The notes under the pieces are model-generated. The model was not told the DNA's origin. It searched no databases and worked only from the letters and a program-made list of their open reading frames with translations. Both the position numbers and the translations under genes were made by a program. Of a stretch of DNA of 64,000 nucleotides, positions 53,485-61,573 are shown in pieces. The stretch is from NCBI RefSeq assembly GCF_030929595.1, contig NZ_JAVFVR010000007.1:244034-308033 (forward strand). The letters are read 5' to 3'. The stretch comes from Flavobacterium sp. LHD-85. GTDB lineage: Bacteria; Bacteroidota; Bacteroidia; Flavobacteriales; Flavobacteriaceae. Position 1 is the stretch's first letter, and each line of letters begins with the position of its first letter.

Positions 53485-53665
53485 TTTTTTACCGCAAAGA
53501 ACATAAAGAAAGCGCAAAGTTCGCAAAGATTTTTTCCGTAGAGACGCACTGCAGTGTGTCTACACAAAGAGAATCGACAAAGCTTTGTGTTCATTAGACA
53601 AAAAAGAGAAACAAAAATAAACTTAGCGAACTTTGCGTAAACCTTAGCGTCTTTGCGGTAAAAAA
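53485..53665. repeat. Imperfect inverted repeat with inner palindrome
   Basis: Outer arms TTTTTTACCGCAAAGA (53485-53500) and TCTTTGCGGTAAAAAA (53650-53665) are exact reverse complements. Inside are further GCAAAGTTCG/CGAACTTTGC copies and AGACGCACTGCAGTGTGTCT. Same family as 16348-16537; fragments lie at about 30337-30375. Confidence 0.75.
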
Positions 53666-53697
53666 AACTTCGCAGTAAAAAACAAAAATAACAGAAA

Positions 53698-54441
53698 ATG
53701 AAAAAATATATCATTCTAACTCTTCTAATTACGACAGTTAGTTTCGCACAAAAGACTACCTTATATTGTATAGGCGACTCTACAATGGCCAATAAAAAAG
53801 ATCCCGAAAAAAATCCAGAACACGGTTGGGCGCAAGTATTGCAGCCATTTTTCAACGAAAATATTACAGTAATCAACAAAGCCGTAAACGGAAGAAGTAC
53901 TAAAAGCTTCATCGCAGAAAAACGCTGGGATTCGATTTATCGAAAGCTGAAAAAAGGGGACTATTTATTTATTGAATTCGGTCACAATGACGAAAAAATA
54001 GAAGACTCAACACGCTACACCAATCCACATACCGCTTATAGACACAATTTGATTCGTTTTGTAAAAGAAAGTAGAGATAAAGGCGCAATTCCTGTATTGT
54101 TGACCTCTATTAGCAGACGCAACTTTAACGAAAAAGGAGTTTTAGTGCCAACACATGGCGATTATCCTTTAGAAACCCGTTTGGTGGCACAGGAATATAA
54201 TGTGCCTTTTATAGATTTGGAGTATTATACAGAATTACTAGAACAGTCTTATGGCCCTGAAAAATCAAAACTACTGCACTTGCATTTTAAAGCTGGTGAA
54301 AATGCCTATTATGATAAAGATAAAGCTGATGACACACACCTTTCTTTATTAGGAGCACAAAAAATTGCACAAATAGTAATAAACCAAATTAAGTTTATGG
54401 AGGATAAATCTTTAGTAAACTTAAAAAAAGCAATAAAGTAA
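53698..54441 (+). CDS. Rhamnogalacturonan acetylesterase (CE12, SGNH)
   Basis: A 247-residue exported SGNH hydrolase (signal peptide ends VSFAQ). The SGNH blocks are GDST (S28), N64-G65 in AVNGRSTKSF, GHND (95-98), and DDTH with D211 and H214. These match CE12 rhamnogalacturonan acetylesterases. It removes acetyl groups from the rhamnogalacturonan backbone, opening it to lyases and GH105/GH28 enzymes. A strong terminator follows at 54510, ending this gene run. Confidence 0.92.
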   Translation: MKKYIILTLLITTVSFAQKTTLYCIGDSTMANKKDPEKNPEHGWAQVLQPFFNENITVINKAVNGRSTKSFIAEKRWDSIYRKLKKGDYLFIEFGHNDEKIEDSTRYTNPHTAYRHNLIRFVKESRDKGAIPVLLTSISRRNFNEKGVLVPTHGDYPLETRLVAQEYNVPFIDLEYYTELLEQSYGPEKSKLLHLHFKAGENAYYDKDKADDTHLSLLGAQKIAQIVINQIKFMEDKSLVNLKKAIK

Positions 54442-54509
54442 AACGGACATTCAAAATATAGTGATATCTGAAAAAACATCTGTTTAAATAATCAAATAGC
54501 ATACTAAAC

Positions 54510-54543
54510 AAAAGAGAGGAAACGTGAGTTTTCTCTCTTTTGT
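54510..54543 (+). terminator. Terminator of pectin operon
   Basis: AAAAGAGAGGAAA and TTTTCTCTCTTTT pair over the 34-nt element, followed by a T-rich tail. Confidence 0.85.
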
Positions 54544-54614
54544 TTTTATATTAATAAGTTGTTTGTTAGTTGTTTATGTTCTTTTTTATTCCTCCGGCTA
54601 ATCGTTCGCTGTGG

Positions 54615-55739
54615 TCAATATCGGGTTTCTTCTTTAGAATTTAACAAATATTTTAATATATACCTTAATCTATAAGTTTTAAAACTTCTACGGGCAAAAA
54701 TAAATCTATTTTCAGAAGAACTTTGCACTTTCAAATCTAGATGTTTGAATTGTAAAGACTTAAGAAAATAATTAAAACACATAATAATTAAGGTTATGAA
54801 AAATAGATTACTCCCTTTATTTGTTATTTTGGCTACCTTCTCAGCCCGTTCGCAGGTTGGTATTGGAACCAAAGCACCAAATGCATCAATTTTAATGGTG
54901 CTTTTTTCTGGAGAAGCATAAATTGCGTTTATGAGCAGATTAAAGAGGACTTGTGTAATTTGAACAGAATCTACTCTAACCGCAATAGTATCGTCTTTGA
55001 AAAATAATTCATGTCTTATTGCTTTTTTTTGAAAATTAGATTTCAAAAACGATAAAGCAAAAACAATAATCGGTTTCAGTTCTTGCAGTTCTAATTTTTG
55101 AGGAATTTCGCAAGAAAAGAACATGAGTTTTTTAACAATTTCGCGAGAATAGATAACCGAATTGATGATAATAGAGATATCGGCACTAATTTCCGGATCT
55201 GAATTTTGTTCCTTTATCAGTTCGGCAAAACCCAAAATATTGCCCAAAGGTGTATTTAGCTCATGCGCTATTCCAGCAGTCATTTCGCCTAATAGGGAAA
55301 GGCGCTCCATGCGTTCAATTGTTTGCCTCAAAGCGGCTTTCCTTTCTAAGGTTTGATATTTATCAACATAGTTTCCTATTTCTATTGCAATAGTATCAAG
55401 AAGCTGCTGTTCATCATCGCTAAAATCAGTCAAATTGTATTTTTTGGATGGATAATGTACTTTGATATGACCGTAGTTTGTTTTATTTACGATGATCATG
55501 CTAGATTGAGAAATGGTCTGTTCTATTTCTTCTGCGGTCGAGAGATGATAATCCTTAATATGAAGTTCGACCTCATTTTCTGTACAATATCTCCATGCGT
55601 TTTTTACGCTGATAATTATATCATAAAATGTCTGGATATTTATGGACTTTGATTTTGAAATCGTTTTTGAAATCTCGTAAAGGCAGGTAAGTTCTTTAAT
55701 TTTTTCTCTTAAAGCGTCTTCTGTTGATAATAAATACAT
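54615..55739 (-). pseudogene. Truncated sensor histidine kinase
   Basis: Of this 374-residue frame only about 1-284 is kinase: a GAF-like sensing part (1-130), H box GEMTAGIAHELNTPLGN with H159, and N box ITQVLFNLLINAIYASPEKS with N271. The G1/G2 ATP-binding boxes are missing. From residue 285 on, the frame reads antisense through the start of an unrelated secreted-protein gene and then through non-coding DNA, ending in basic junk. The junction is at about 54888. It likely cannot bind ATP normally and is a deletion remnant. Confidence 0.8.
54796..54921 (+). pseudogene. 5' remnant of a secreted surface protein gene
   Basis: The ATG at 54796 begins MKNRLLPLFVILATFSARSQ, a good signal peptide, followed by VGIGTKAPNAS, a hallmark of the mature start of large Flavobacterium surface or fibre proteins. 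After residue 31 the frame enters sequence that encodes the histidine kinase on the other strand and stops at 54921. The junction falls at 54888. Confidence 0.7.
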
Positions 55740-56070
55740 CGTAGGAAAATATTTATAATATATTTAAATAAGATTCAAAAGTAAATAAATAATTTGAACC
55801 TATGAATAAAACCTTTTAATAATGTAACTATTTGAAAATAAAATAAATATGAATTATTTTTGTGTCTTATTTTATTGTTTTTTTGTCTTTTAGGAGCTGT
55901 TTTTAATATTAAATTTTTATATAAAAAATCGTACTTTTTGTTTATTCCAAAATAAAACGTTGCAAAGCAATATTTAAAAAGTCTTATTATGATAGTTTAA
56001 AAACTTTAAGGTCTACTGTATAGAAAATCTTAAAGATAATTTTGTATTCCGATTAATCCGAGACTAAACC
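55740..56070. other. Gene-free gap
   Basis: AT-rich with no gene. A -7 box (TAATTTTG, 56037-56044) precedes the YcxB-like gene; its -33 element is poor. Nothing else is visible. Confidence 0.5.
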
Positions 56071-56613
56071 ATGAATACCACAAATTTTTCTTTAGAGTTT
56101 CCGTTAAATTTTTCTGAAATAAGAAAATTAAACAAAATGTACTTTGAACATTTGTTTAAACAGCATATTATTTTTGTTTCAATATTGGTTTTACTTCTTC
56201 TTATTTTTTCTGATTTAAGCAATGTCAATCTAGAAGACGATTTTTTTCTCTGGCTTATAAGAAGTTTGGGGATAATTGTTTTTTTTGTCATTATTGAAAA
56301 CTCTTTTATAGATGCAGTTTCGGGCATTGTTTTTCAAATAGCAAAGCGATTATTGAGGTTTAAAAAGCTAAATAGGAGATATAAATTCGTATTTACCAAT
56401 TCTACAGTCTGCATTAGATTTCCTTTAGGTAGATTAACTCATAAATGGACTACAATAGAAAAAGCAATTCTGACCAAAAATTTCCTGTTTCTATATATAA
56501 AAGAAGAGAACAATTATATTATTTCTATTTCTAGAAAAGACTACGATTATAGAAAGATGGAAGAACTATTAGCCTTTGTCGAGCAAAATGTTATACACAT
56601 TATAAAAGTTTGA
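56071..56613 (+). CDS. YcxB-like membrane protein
   Basis: A 180-residue inner-membrane protein. It has two hydrophobic helices (about 32-47 and 63-80) and a beta-rich cytoplasmic part (95-180) with KFVFTNSTVCIRFPLGRLTHKWTTIEKAILTKNFLFLYIKE, the look of the YcxB-like family. Function is unknown. It stands between the broken kinase and a receiver-like gene, within the stretch that splits the pectin genes. Confidence 0.6.
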   Translation: MNTTNFSLEFPLNFSEIRKLNKMYFEHLFKQHIIFVSILVLLLLIFSDLSNVNLEDDFFLWLIRSLGIIVFFVIIENSFIDAVSGIVFQIAKRLLRFKKLNRRYKFVFTNSTVCIRFPLGRLTHKWTTIEKAILTKNFLFLYIKEENNYIISISRKDYDYRKMEELLAFVEQNVIHIIKV

Positions 56614-56713
56614 AATTACTTAAAATTGCCCTATCATGTTAATTTTCTGACTTTTAAAGGCAGTTACTTTTTTTTTAGTCGCTTAGCTTTGTGATATATT
56701 TTAATGAGATAAG

Positions 56714-57151
56714 ATGCAAAAGGAAAAGGTTTTAGTGTGTGATAACAGCGCAACTTTCTTAAAGATGTTTAAACGGAGATTTAAAGAAGAGTTTGACTTT
56801 TTTGAAGAATTAGCATTGAATGATAGGAGAAGAAAAGAATTTGATCATGTAATTTATGTAATAAATGATAGGAAAGAATTGCTCAACTTTTTATCACAGA
56901 AAAAAAAAGACTCGCATGCTTTGGTCTGCTTATTTGATATCCATCTCTATAGGAGTATAGCATTTTTAGAAGAAACATATAATTTCATTTTGTTCGATGA
57001 GTCGAAAACAAGAACTGAATTTTTAAAAGAATTAAAGAAATTTTTTCGCAATAAATTGGATTCTAAATCCGAAAAAGAATCTTTTAAGTCTTCAAAAGCT
57101 TCTCAGAAAAGATTCTTAGAGTATTACAAAGCTATATACTTTCTATTTTAA
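56714..57151 (+). CDS. Degenerate receiver-like protein
   Basis: A 145-residue soluble protein opening VLVCDNSATFLKMFKRRF, similar to the first strand of receivers with D9, and LVCLFDIHLY, which could hold the phospho-acceptor Asp. Both the typical Thr and Lys positions are unclear. The C-terminus is basic and Ser-rich (KLDSKSEKESFKSSKAS). A distant receiver or unrelated fold are both possible; the kinase next door is broken, so any former pairing is lost. Confidence 0.45.
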   Translation: MQKEKVLVCDNSATFLKMFKRRFKEEFDFFEELALNDRRRKEFDHVIYVINDRKELLNFLSQKKKDSHALVCLFDIHLYRSIAFLEETYNFILFDESKTRTEFLKELKKFFRNKLDSKSEKESFKSSKASQKRFLEYYKAIYFLF

Positions 57152-57174
57152 TTTATTTTTTATTTTTTTTCGCC

Positions 57175-57240
57175 GCACATTTAACATAAAATGTGCTTCA
57201 TAAAAGCAGGGTAAATGTTGTTCTTTATCCTGCTTTTTTA
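57175..57240 (+). terminator. Two hairpins, second one a terminator
   Basis: GCACATTT-n-AAATGTGC (57175-57198) and AAAGCAGG-n-CCTGCTTT (57203-57238) with a T tail lie after the receiver-like gene. Confidence 0.7.
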
Positions 57241-57338
57241 GTATCTGATTGCATTTTCTAAATAAAGTTTTTATTTTTAAGTGTTATTATAACAATTAAA
57301 ACTCTTAAATTGTTCGGAAAAAAAAAGAATAAGAAATA

Positions 57339-58628
57339 ATGAAAAAAAGAGTATCATTTTATCTTTCAATCGCTTTAGTTACAGGATTGTTAATTAGTTG
57401 TAAAGTTTCTCAAAATGTATCCGAAAAAATAATTGTTTTAAAGAATAACAGTTCTTTGGAGCTCACACAGAAGGCAATTTCTATAAAAAGAGAAAATCTT
57501 GGAGAAAACAATATTAAGGGAGCTTTTCCTATTTTGCTTTTTAAGGCAGATACAATTCCGGCGCAAACTAATGATCTGAATGGTGATGGAAAATGGGACG
57601 AACTTTTTTTTGCAGTTGATTTTTTGCCAAATGAAGGAAAAAGTATTCAATTAAAATGGTCCAATACAGATCCGAAGTTTACAGTAAAAACAAGTGTGCG
57701 TTTTGGGAAAAGAGAAGGAAAGAATTTGCCTGTTCATCCAGATACTCAAGAAGTCTTAATGGCAAATCAAGTGCATAAAAAGCTCGGATACCAAAAATAT
57801 CAGACAGACGGGCCAACTTGGGAAAATGACAAAGTTGGTTTTAGACATTATCTCGATGGAAGAAATTCTAAAGATGTTTTCGGGAAAAAACTTCCAGGTA
57901 TAACTCCTGAAAATGTAGGTATAAACAGTAAAGGTGCAGTTGAAGATAATTATCATGTAATGTATGATTGGGGAAGAGATATTTTTCCAGTTGGAAATTC
58001 TGTAGGTTTAGGCGGTTACGCATTGTTGATAGATAATAAAATAAACAGACTTGGAATATTAGGAAACGATACTATTAATAATGTAGAAAAGACCACTTTT
58101 AAGATTGTTGCAGAAGGACCGGTAAATTCGGTTTTAAGCTATCACTACGAAAACTGGAATGCTTCTGGAAATTTGTATCAAGTGCAGGAAACTACTTCGA
58201 TCTGGCCTGGAATGTATGGTTATAAAAATACTGTTTCTATAAAAGGCATTAAAGGAAACGAAACTTTTCTGGCAGCAATTTCTAACTTAAACAACAAAAA
58301 TCCGCTTCAGGTTATTGAAGCAGGTGATTGGGTGTGCTTAATTCAACATGATTATCTGACTTACGAGCGCCAATGGATTTTAGGTACAGCTATTTTAGTT
58401 CCTGCGAAGATTTATCAAGGTTATATTGAAGCTCCAAAAACAGGACAGCTGACAGATTCGTATTTGGCAAAATTAAAAGTTGAAAACAATAAAGAAATCA
58501 GCTATTATGCTATTGCAGCTTGGGAATTAAGTGCCGATAAAGGATTTAATGACTCAGCCTTTTTTACCAATTACGTAACAAATTTGGCAAAGCAGCTTTC
58601 TGCTAAAGTTAAAGTTGATGTAAAGTAA
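57339..58628 (+). CDS. DUF4861 lipoprotein
   Basis: A 429-residue lipoprotein (lipobox LISC, Cys 21), the second DUF4861 protein here and longer than that at 44673. The N-terminal extension carries DLNGDGKWDELFF, an EF-hand/dockerin-like calcium-type loop, followed by the conserved QTDGPTWENDKVGFRHYLDGRN and YHVMYDWGRDIFPVGNSVGLGG. The C-terminal AIAAWELSADKGF matches the family. It is coupled to a GH28 gene 26 bp downstream, which supports a part in rhamnogalacturonan use. Confidence 0.82.
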   Translation: MKKRVSFYLSIALVTGLLISCKVSQNVSEKIIVLKNNSSLELTQKAISIKRENLGENNIKGAFPILLFKADTIPAQTNDLNGDGKWDELFFAVDFLPNEGKSIQLKWSNTDPKFTVKTSVRFGKREGKNLPVHPDTQEVLMANQVHKKLGYQKYQTDGPTWENDKVGFRHYLDGRNSKDVFGKKLPGITPENVGINSKGAVEDNYHVMYDWGRDIFPVGNSVGLGGYALLIDNKINRLGILGNDTINNVEKTTFKIVAEGPVNSVLSYHYENWNASGNLYQVQETTSIWPGMYGYKNTVSIKGIKGNETFLAAISNLNNKNPLQVIEAGDWVCLIQHDYLTYERQWILGTAILVPAKIYQGYIEAPKTGQLTDSYLAKLKVENNKEISYYAIAAWELSADKGFNDSAFFTNYVTNLAKQLSAKVKVDVK

Positions 58629-58654
58629 TTTTGAAACTATTGATTGTTGTGCAG

Positions 58655-59977
58655 ATGAGAAAGGTTCTAGCGATTTTAACTCTTTTAGGGAATTTGACTT
58701 TTGCTTTTCCGCAGCAAATTACATCATCTTTTCCTGATGGTAGCACCATTAGCAATTGGTTTACAGCGTATCAAAAAATACAATTAAAAAATTTAGGAAA
58801 ACAATATCGTATAACCAATTTTGGCGTCAAACAAGATAGTGCAATCGTTCAGACAAAAGCCATTCAAGCAGTGATTGATCAGGCATCAGAAAAAGGAGGT
58901 GGTGTAGTTGTAATTCCTAAAGGAGTATTTTTATGTGGCGCTTTGTTCTTTAAGCCAAAAACAGCTTTGTTTTTAGAAAAAGGGGCGGTATTAAAAGGTT
59001 CAGATAATATTGCAGATTATCCGATTATGCCTTCTAGGATGGAAGGGCAAAATCTGGATTATTTTCCTGCTCTGGTCAATGCATATGGAGTAGATCATTT
59101 TTCTATTTCGGGAGAGGGAACTATAAACGGAAACGGAAAAAAGTTTTGGGAAGCTTTCTGGAAAAGACGAAGTGAAAATCCGGAATGCACAAACCTTGAA
59201 GTTTCTCGCCCGAGATTAATATTTGTATGGAATTCAAACGATGTTCAGTTTCAAGATGTAAAGTTGATTAATTCTGGTTTTTGGACCAATCATTTTTATA
59301 AATGCAATAATGTAAAACTGCTAAATCTTTATATTTTTTCACCGCATATTGGCATTAAAGCCCCAAGTACTGATGCCATTGATCTTGATGTCTGCGAAAA
59401 TGTTTTGATTAAAAACTGTTATATGTCGGTTAATGACGATGCAGTTGCCTTAAAAGGCGGGAAAGGACCTTATGCAGATAAAGATTCAAATAACGGCCCT
59501 AATAAGAATATCATAATTGAGGATTGCACTTTTGGATTTTGCCATTCGGCGTTGACCAATGGGAGTGAGGCTATTCATAACCGAAATATCATTTTTAGAA
59601 ATAGCAAGATTGATGGAGCTTCGCGGTTGCTTTGGCTAAAAATGCGACCAGATACACCACAGCGTTACGAATATATTCTAGTTGAAAACATAAAAGGTGA
59701 AGCGGAGACAGGTTTGGCTATTTTTGCATGGAGACAATTTTATGACCTAAAAAATCGCAAAGATATTCCGCTATCTTATGGAGATCAAATTACTTTGAAA
59801 AATATCACACTTAAGTGCACCAATTTTTATGGTGTAGAAAAAGACCCTAATGTTAGATTGAGCAATTTTAGATTTGAAAATTTGAATATCGAGTCTGTAA
59901 AAGCTAAGATGGATCAAAGCCTTATAGATGGACTTGTTTTAAAGAATGTTTACCTTAATAAGACTCTTATTGAGTAA
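58655..59977 (+). CDS. GH28 family enzyme, divergent
   Basis: A 440-residue exported protein starting with ATG at 58655 (a TTG at 58631 would add eight residues), with signal peptide to AFPQQ. Beta-helix GH28 blocks: STDAIDLD, NDDAVALKGG and CHSALTNGSE. The RIK position reads WLK (in LLWLKMRPD), and the HG block reads HS, so its specificity differs from plain polygalacturonases. It resembles the exo-acting and rhamnogalacturonan-directed GH28 group. Pairing with a DUF4861 gene suggests a separate rhamnogalacturonan cassette. Confidence 0.88.
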   Translation: MRKVLAILTLLGNLTFAFPQQITSSFPDGSTISNWFTAYQKIQLKNLGKQYRITNFGVKQDSAIVQTKAIQAVIDQASEKGGGVVVIPKGVFLCGALFFKPKTALFLEKGAVLKGSDNIADYPIMPSRMEGQNLDYFPALVNAYGVDHFSISGEGTINGNGKKFWEAFWKRRSENPECTNLEVSRPRLIFVWNSNDVQFQDVKLINSGFWTNHFYKCNNVKLLNLYIFSPHIGIKAPSTDAIDLDVCENVLIKNCYMSVNDDAVALKGGKGPYADKDSNNGPNKNIIIEDCTFGFCHSALTNGSEAIHNRNIIFRNSKIDGASRLLWLKMRPDTPQRYEYILVENIKGEAETGLAIFAWRQFYDLKNRKDIPLSYGDQITLKNITLKCTNFYGVEKDPNVRLSNFRFENLNIESVKAKMDQSLIDGLVLKNVYLNKTLIE

Positions 59978-60284
59978 AATTTTCCTTTTTTGAGGAGTTT
60001 TTCCGCTCAAAAATTAACAAATAGAAGACGTATAAGCCTTCTTTTTGGATGAAATTACCTTTAATTCGATACTTTCTACAAAGCTTTAAAACTATTGTTG
60101 TAAAAACACTTTTAAAGTAAGTCTTTGATTGTTAATGTATTGTGTTTGCTGGTTTTTAGTATGGGGCAGAAGTCAATTTATTGTAAAGAAAATGAATGAA
60201 AAACTGCATTAAATTTAACAGCAAAATTGTTGTAACTATCACACAAACTTTTATTTTTGTGGCTTAATTTAACAATATATAAGC
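59978..60284. other. Gap with promoter of the histone-like gene
   Basis: No gene in the gap. TTG at 60230-60232, 19 bp, then TATTTTTG at 60252-60259 is a good Bacteroidetes promoter 25 bp before the next start. Confidence 0.65.
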
Positions 60285-60461
60285 ATGAAAGATTTATTAG
60301 TAAAAATCAACGCCGAAATTGAAACATTCAAAGCTGAAGCTGAATCTTTGACTGAAAAAGGAATTAAAGCTGCTGGACCAAGAGCACGTAAATCAACTTT
60401 AGAAATTGAAAAACTTTTAAAAGAGTTCAGAAAAGTTTCTATCGAAAATCAGAAGAAGTAA
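60285..60461 (+). CDS. Histone H1-like small protein
   Basis: A 58-residue protein beginning MKDLLVKINAEIETFKAEAE and containing AAGPRARKSTLEIEKLLKEFRKVS, which matches the small histone H1/Hc1-like family of Bacteroidota. It is a two-helix protein with a basic turn. DNA binding is assumed from the family name; this short form lacks a long Lys-rich tail. It has its own promoter and a perfect 15-bp terminator stem, so it is a single-gene unit. Confidence 0.85.
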   Translation: MKDLLVKINAEIETFKAEAESLTEKGIKAAGPRARKSTLEIEKLLKEFRKVSIENQKK

Positions 60462-60469
60462 ATTATCAC

Positions 60470-60530
60470 AAGCTGTTTTTTAGAATCTTTGATAATCAAT
60501 TAATTACAGAGATACTCTAAAAAACAGCTT
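60470..60530 (+). terminator. Terminator after histone-like gene
   Basis: AAGCTGTTTTTTAGA (60470-60484) and TCTAAAAAACAGCTT (60516-60530) are perfect 15-bp arms. The 31-nt loop contains TTTGATAATC, reminiscent of repeats upstream of the recombinases. Confidence 0.8.
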
Positions 60531-60544
60531 TTCATAATAATATA

Positions 60545-61573
60545 CTAAGCTAGTCCCTTTAAGAACGATTTCAGTTCTTTGTCATCATTCCAGGAAGCTT
60601 CTTTTATATCCATATTAAAAAAGTTTTCCGAAGCTTTTTCTAAAGCCTCCCTTTTAAATCTTGAATCTGCCTTTGCATATATTTCCGTCGTTTGGATGGA
60701 AACATGTCCCAATAAATCACGGATATAGACTAAGTTCACACCCGCTTGAAGTAGATGCATGGCTCTTGAGTGTCGAAGACAGTGTGGACTAATTTTCTCA
60801 TGTATCAGTTCTGGTTCTGTTGTACGCGCCATTACTACATAGGTTCTTAGTATATATGTGATACCCGATCCTGTGAGTTTATGCCCACTACTGTTGAAGA
60901 ACAAGGGATGTTCTTTCTTTGAAGGAATAAGCAAGTGGTTTTCTTCAATGTAAGTTCTGAGAATTTCAACCATCTGATCTCTTAGTGGTACAATTCGAGA
61001 TTTGTTCCCTTTACCATGTAACCGGACTATTGCCGGTTTTTCAAGTCTAATGCTGGCAGGTGTAAGATCAATTAGTTCCTGAACCCTAGCTCCTGTTTCG
61101 TAAAGTAACGTAAGGATTGTTAGATTGCGACGTCCATGTCTATTCTTTAGTGAAACCTGATCCAAGATGCATCTGATTTCCTCAACGGTTAAATAATTCA
61201 CTGAAGGTTTCTTTTTCTTTTTTATCCTGATGGAGCGCATTGATTGCCAGGTTGCCAATCTTGTCGGGTCTTTTCTTTCCAAGAATTGACAAAACGAACG
61301 TATTGCGGCATAGCGTTGATTTCGTGTGGCAATACTATTGTTTCTTTTTTCTTCCAGCCAATTCAAAAAGGCTAATATAATGTCACGATCAAAATCCTTC
61401 ATCATAAGCTTATTGACTGATATTCCTTGCACATTGTCCATATAATCGATCAAATGGACAAAAGTATCTCTATAGGAGCGAACAGTATGTTTACTTACAT
61501 TTATTTCTGCTCCCAGATATTCAATGAAGAATGCCTCCAAATATTCAGCAAAATCAGTTGACCTCTTTTTCAT
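60545..61573 (-). CDS. Tyrosine recombinase, RIT third gene
   Basis: A 342-residue XerD-like integrase. The N-terminal SAM-like core-binding domain (about 1-110) is followed by a catalytic domain with all residues: R in TGARVQEL, K in GKGNKSR, H-x-x-R in HCLRHS, H in LLGHVSIQ, and Y in TEIYAKA. It is the third gene of an overlapping trio (start overlaps the preceding stop by 20 bp). The arrangement matches RIT elements, in which all three recombinases are thought to be needed for movement. Confidence 0.9.
   Translation of the reverse strand: MKKRSTDFAEYLEAFFIEYLGAEINVSKHTVRSYRDTFVHLIDYMDNVQGISVNKLMMKDFDRDIILAFLNWLEEKRNNSIATRNQRYAAIRSFCQFLERKDPTRLATWQSMRSIRIKKKKKPSVNYLTVEEIRCILDQVSLKNRHGRRNLTILTLLYETGARVQELIDLTPASIRLEKPAIVRLHGKGNKSRIVPLRDQMVEILRTYIEENHLLIPSKKEHPLFFNSSGHKLTGSGITYILRTYVVMARTTEPELIHEKISPHCLRHSRAMHLLQAGVNLVYIRDLLGHVSIQTTEIYAKADSRFKREALEKASENFFNMDIKEASWNDDKELKSFLKGLA

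Noticed and set aside
37264..54441. Control of the pectin locus by a hybrid two-component or ECF sigma/anti-sigma system
   Set aside because: No such gene is present in or beside the locus in this window; the only complete nearby regulator is the LacI-family gene with matching operators.
54615..54887. C-terminal 90 residues of the histidine kinase frame
   Set aside because: They are read antisense through the start of a secreted-protein gene and its upstream non-coding DNA, so they are not genuine kinase sequence.
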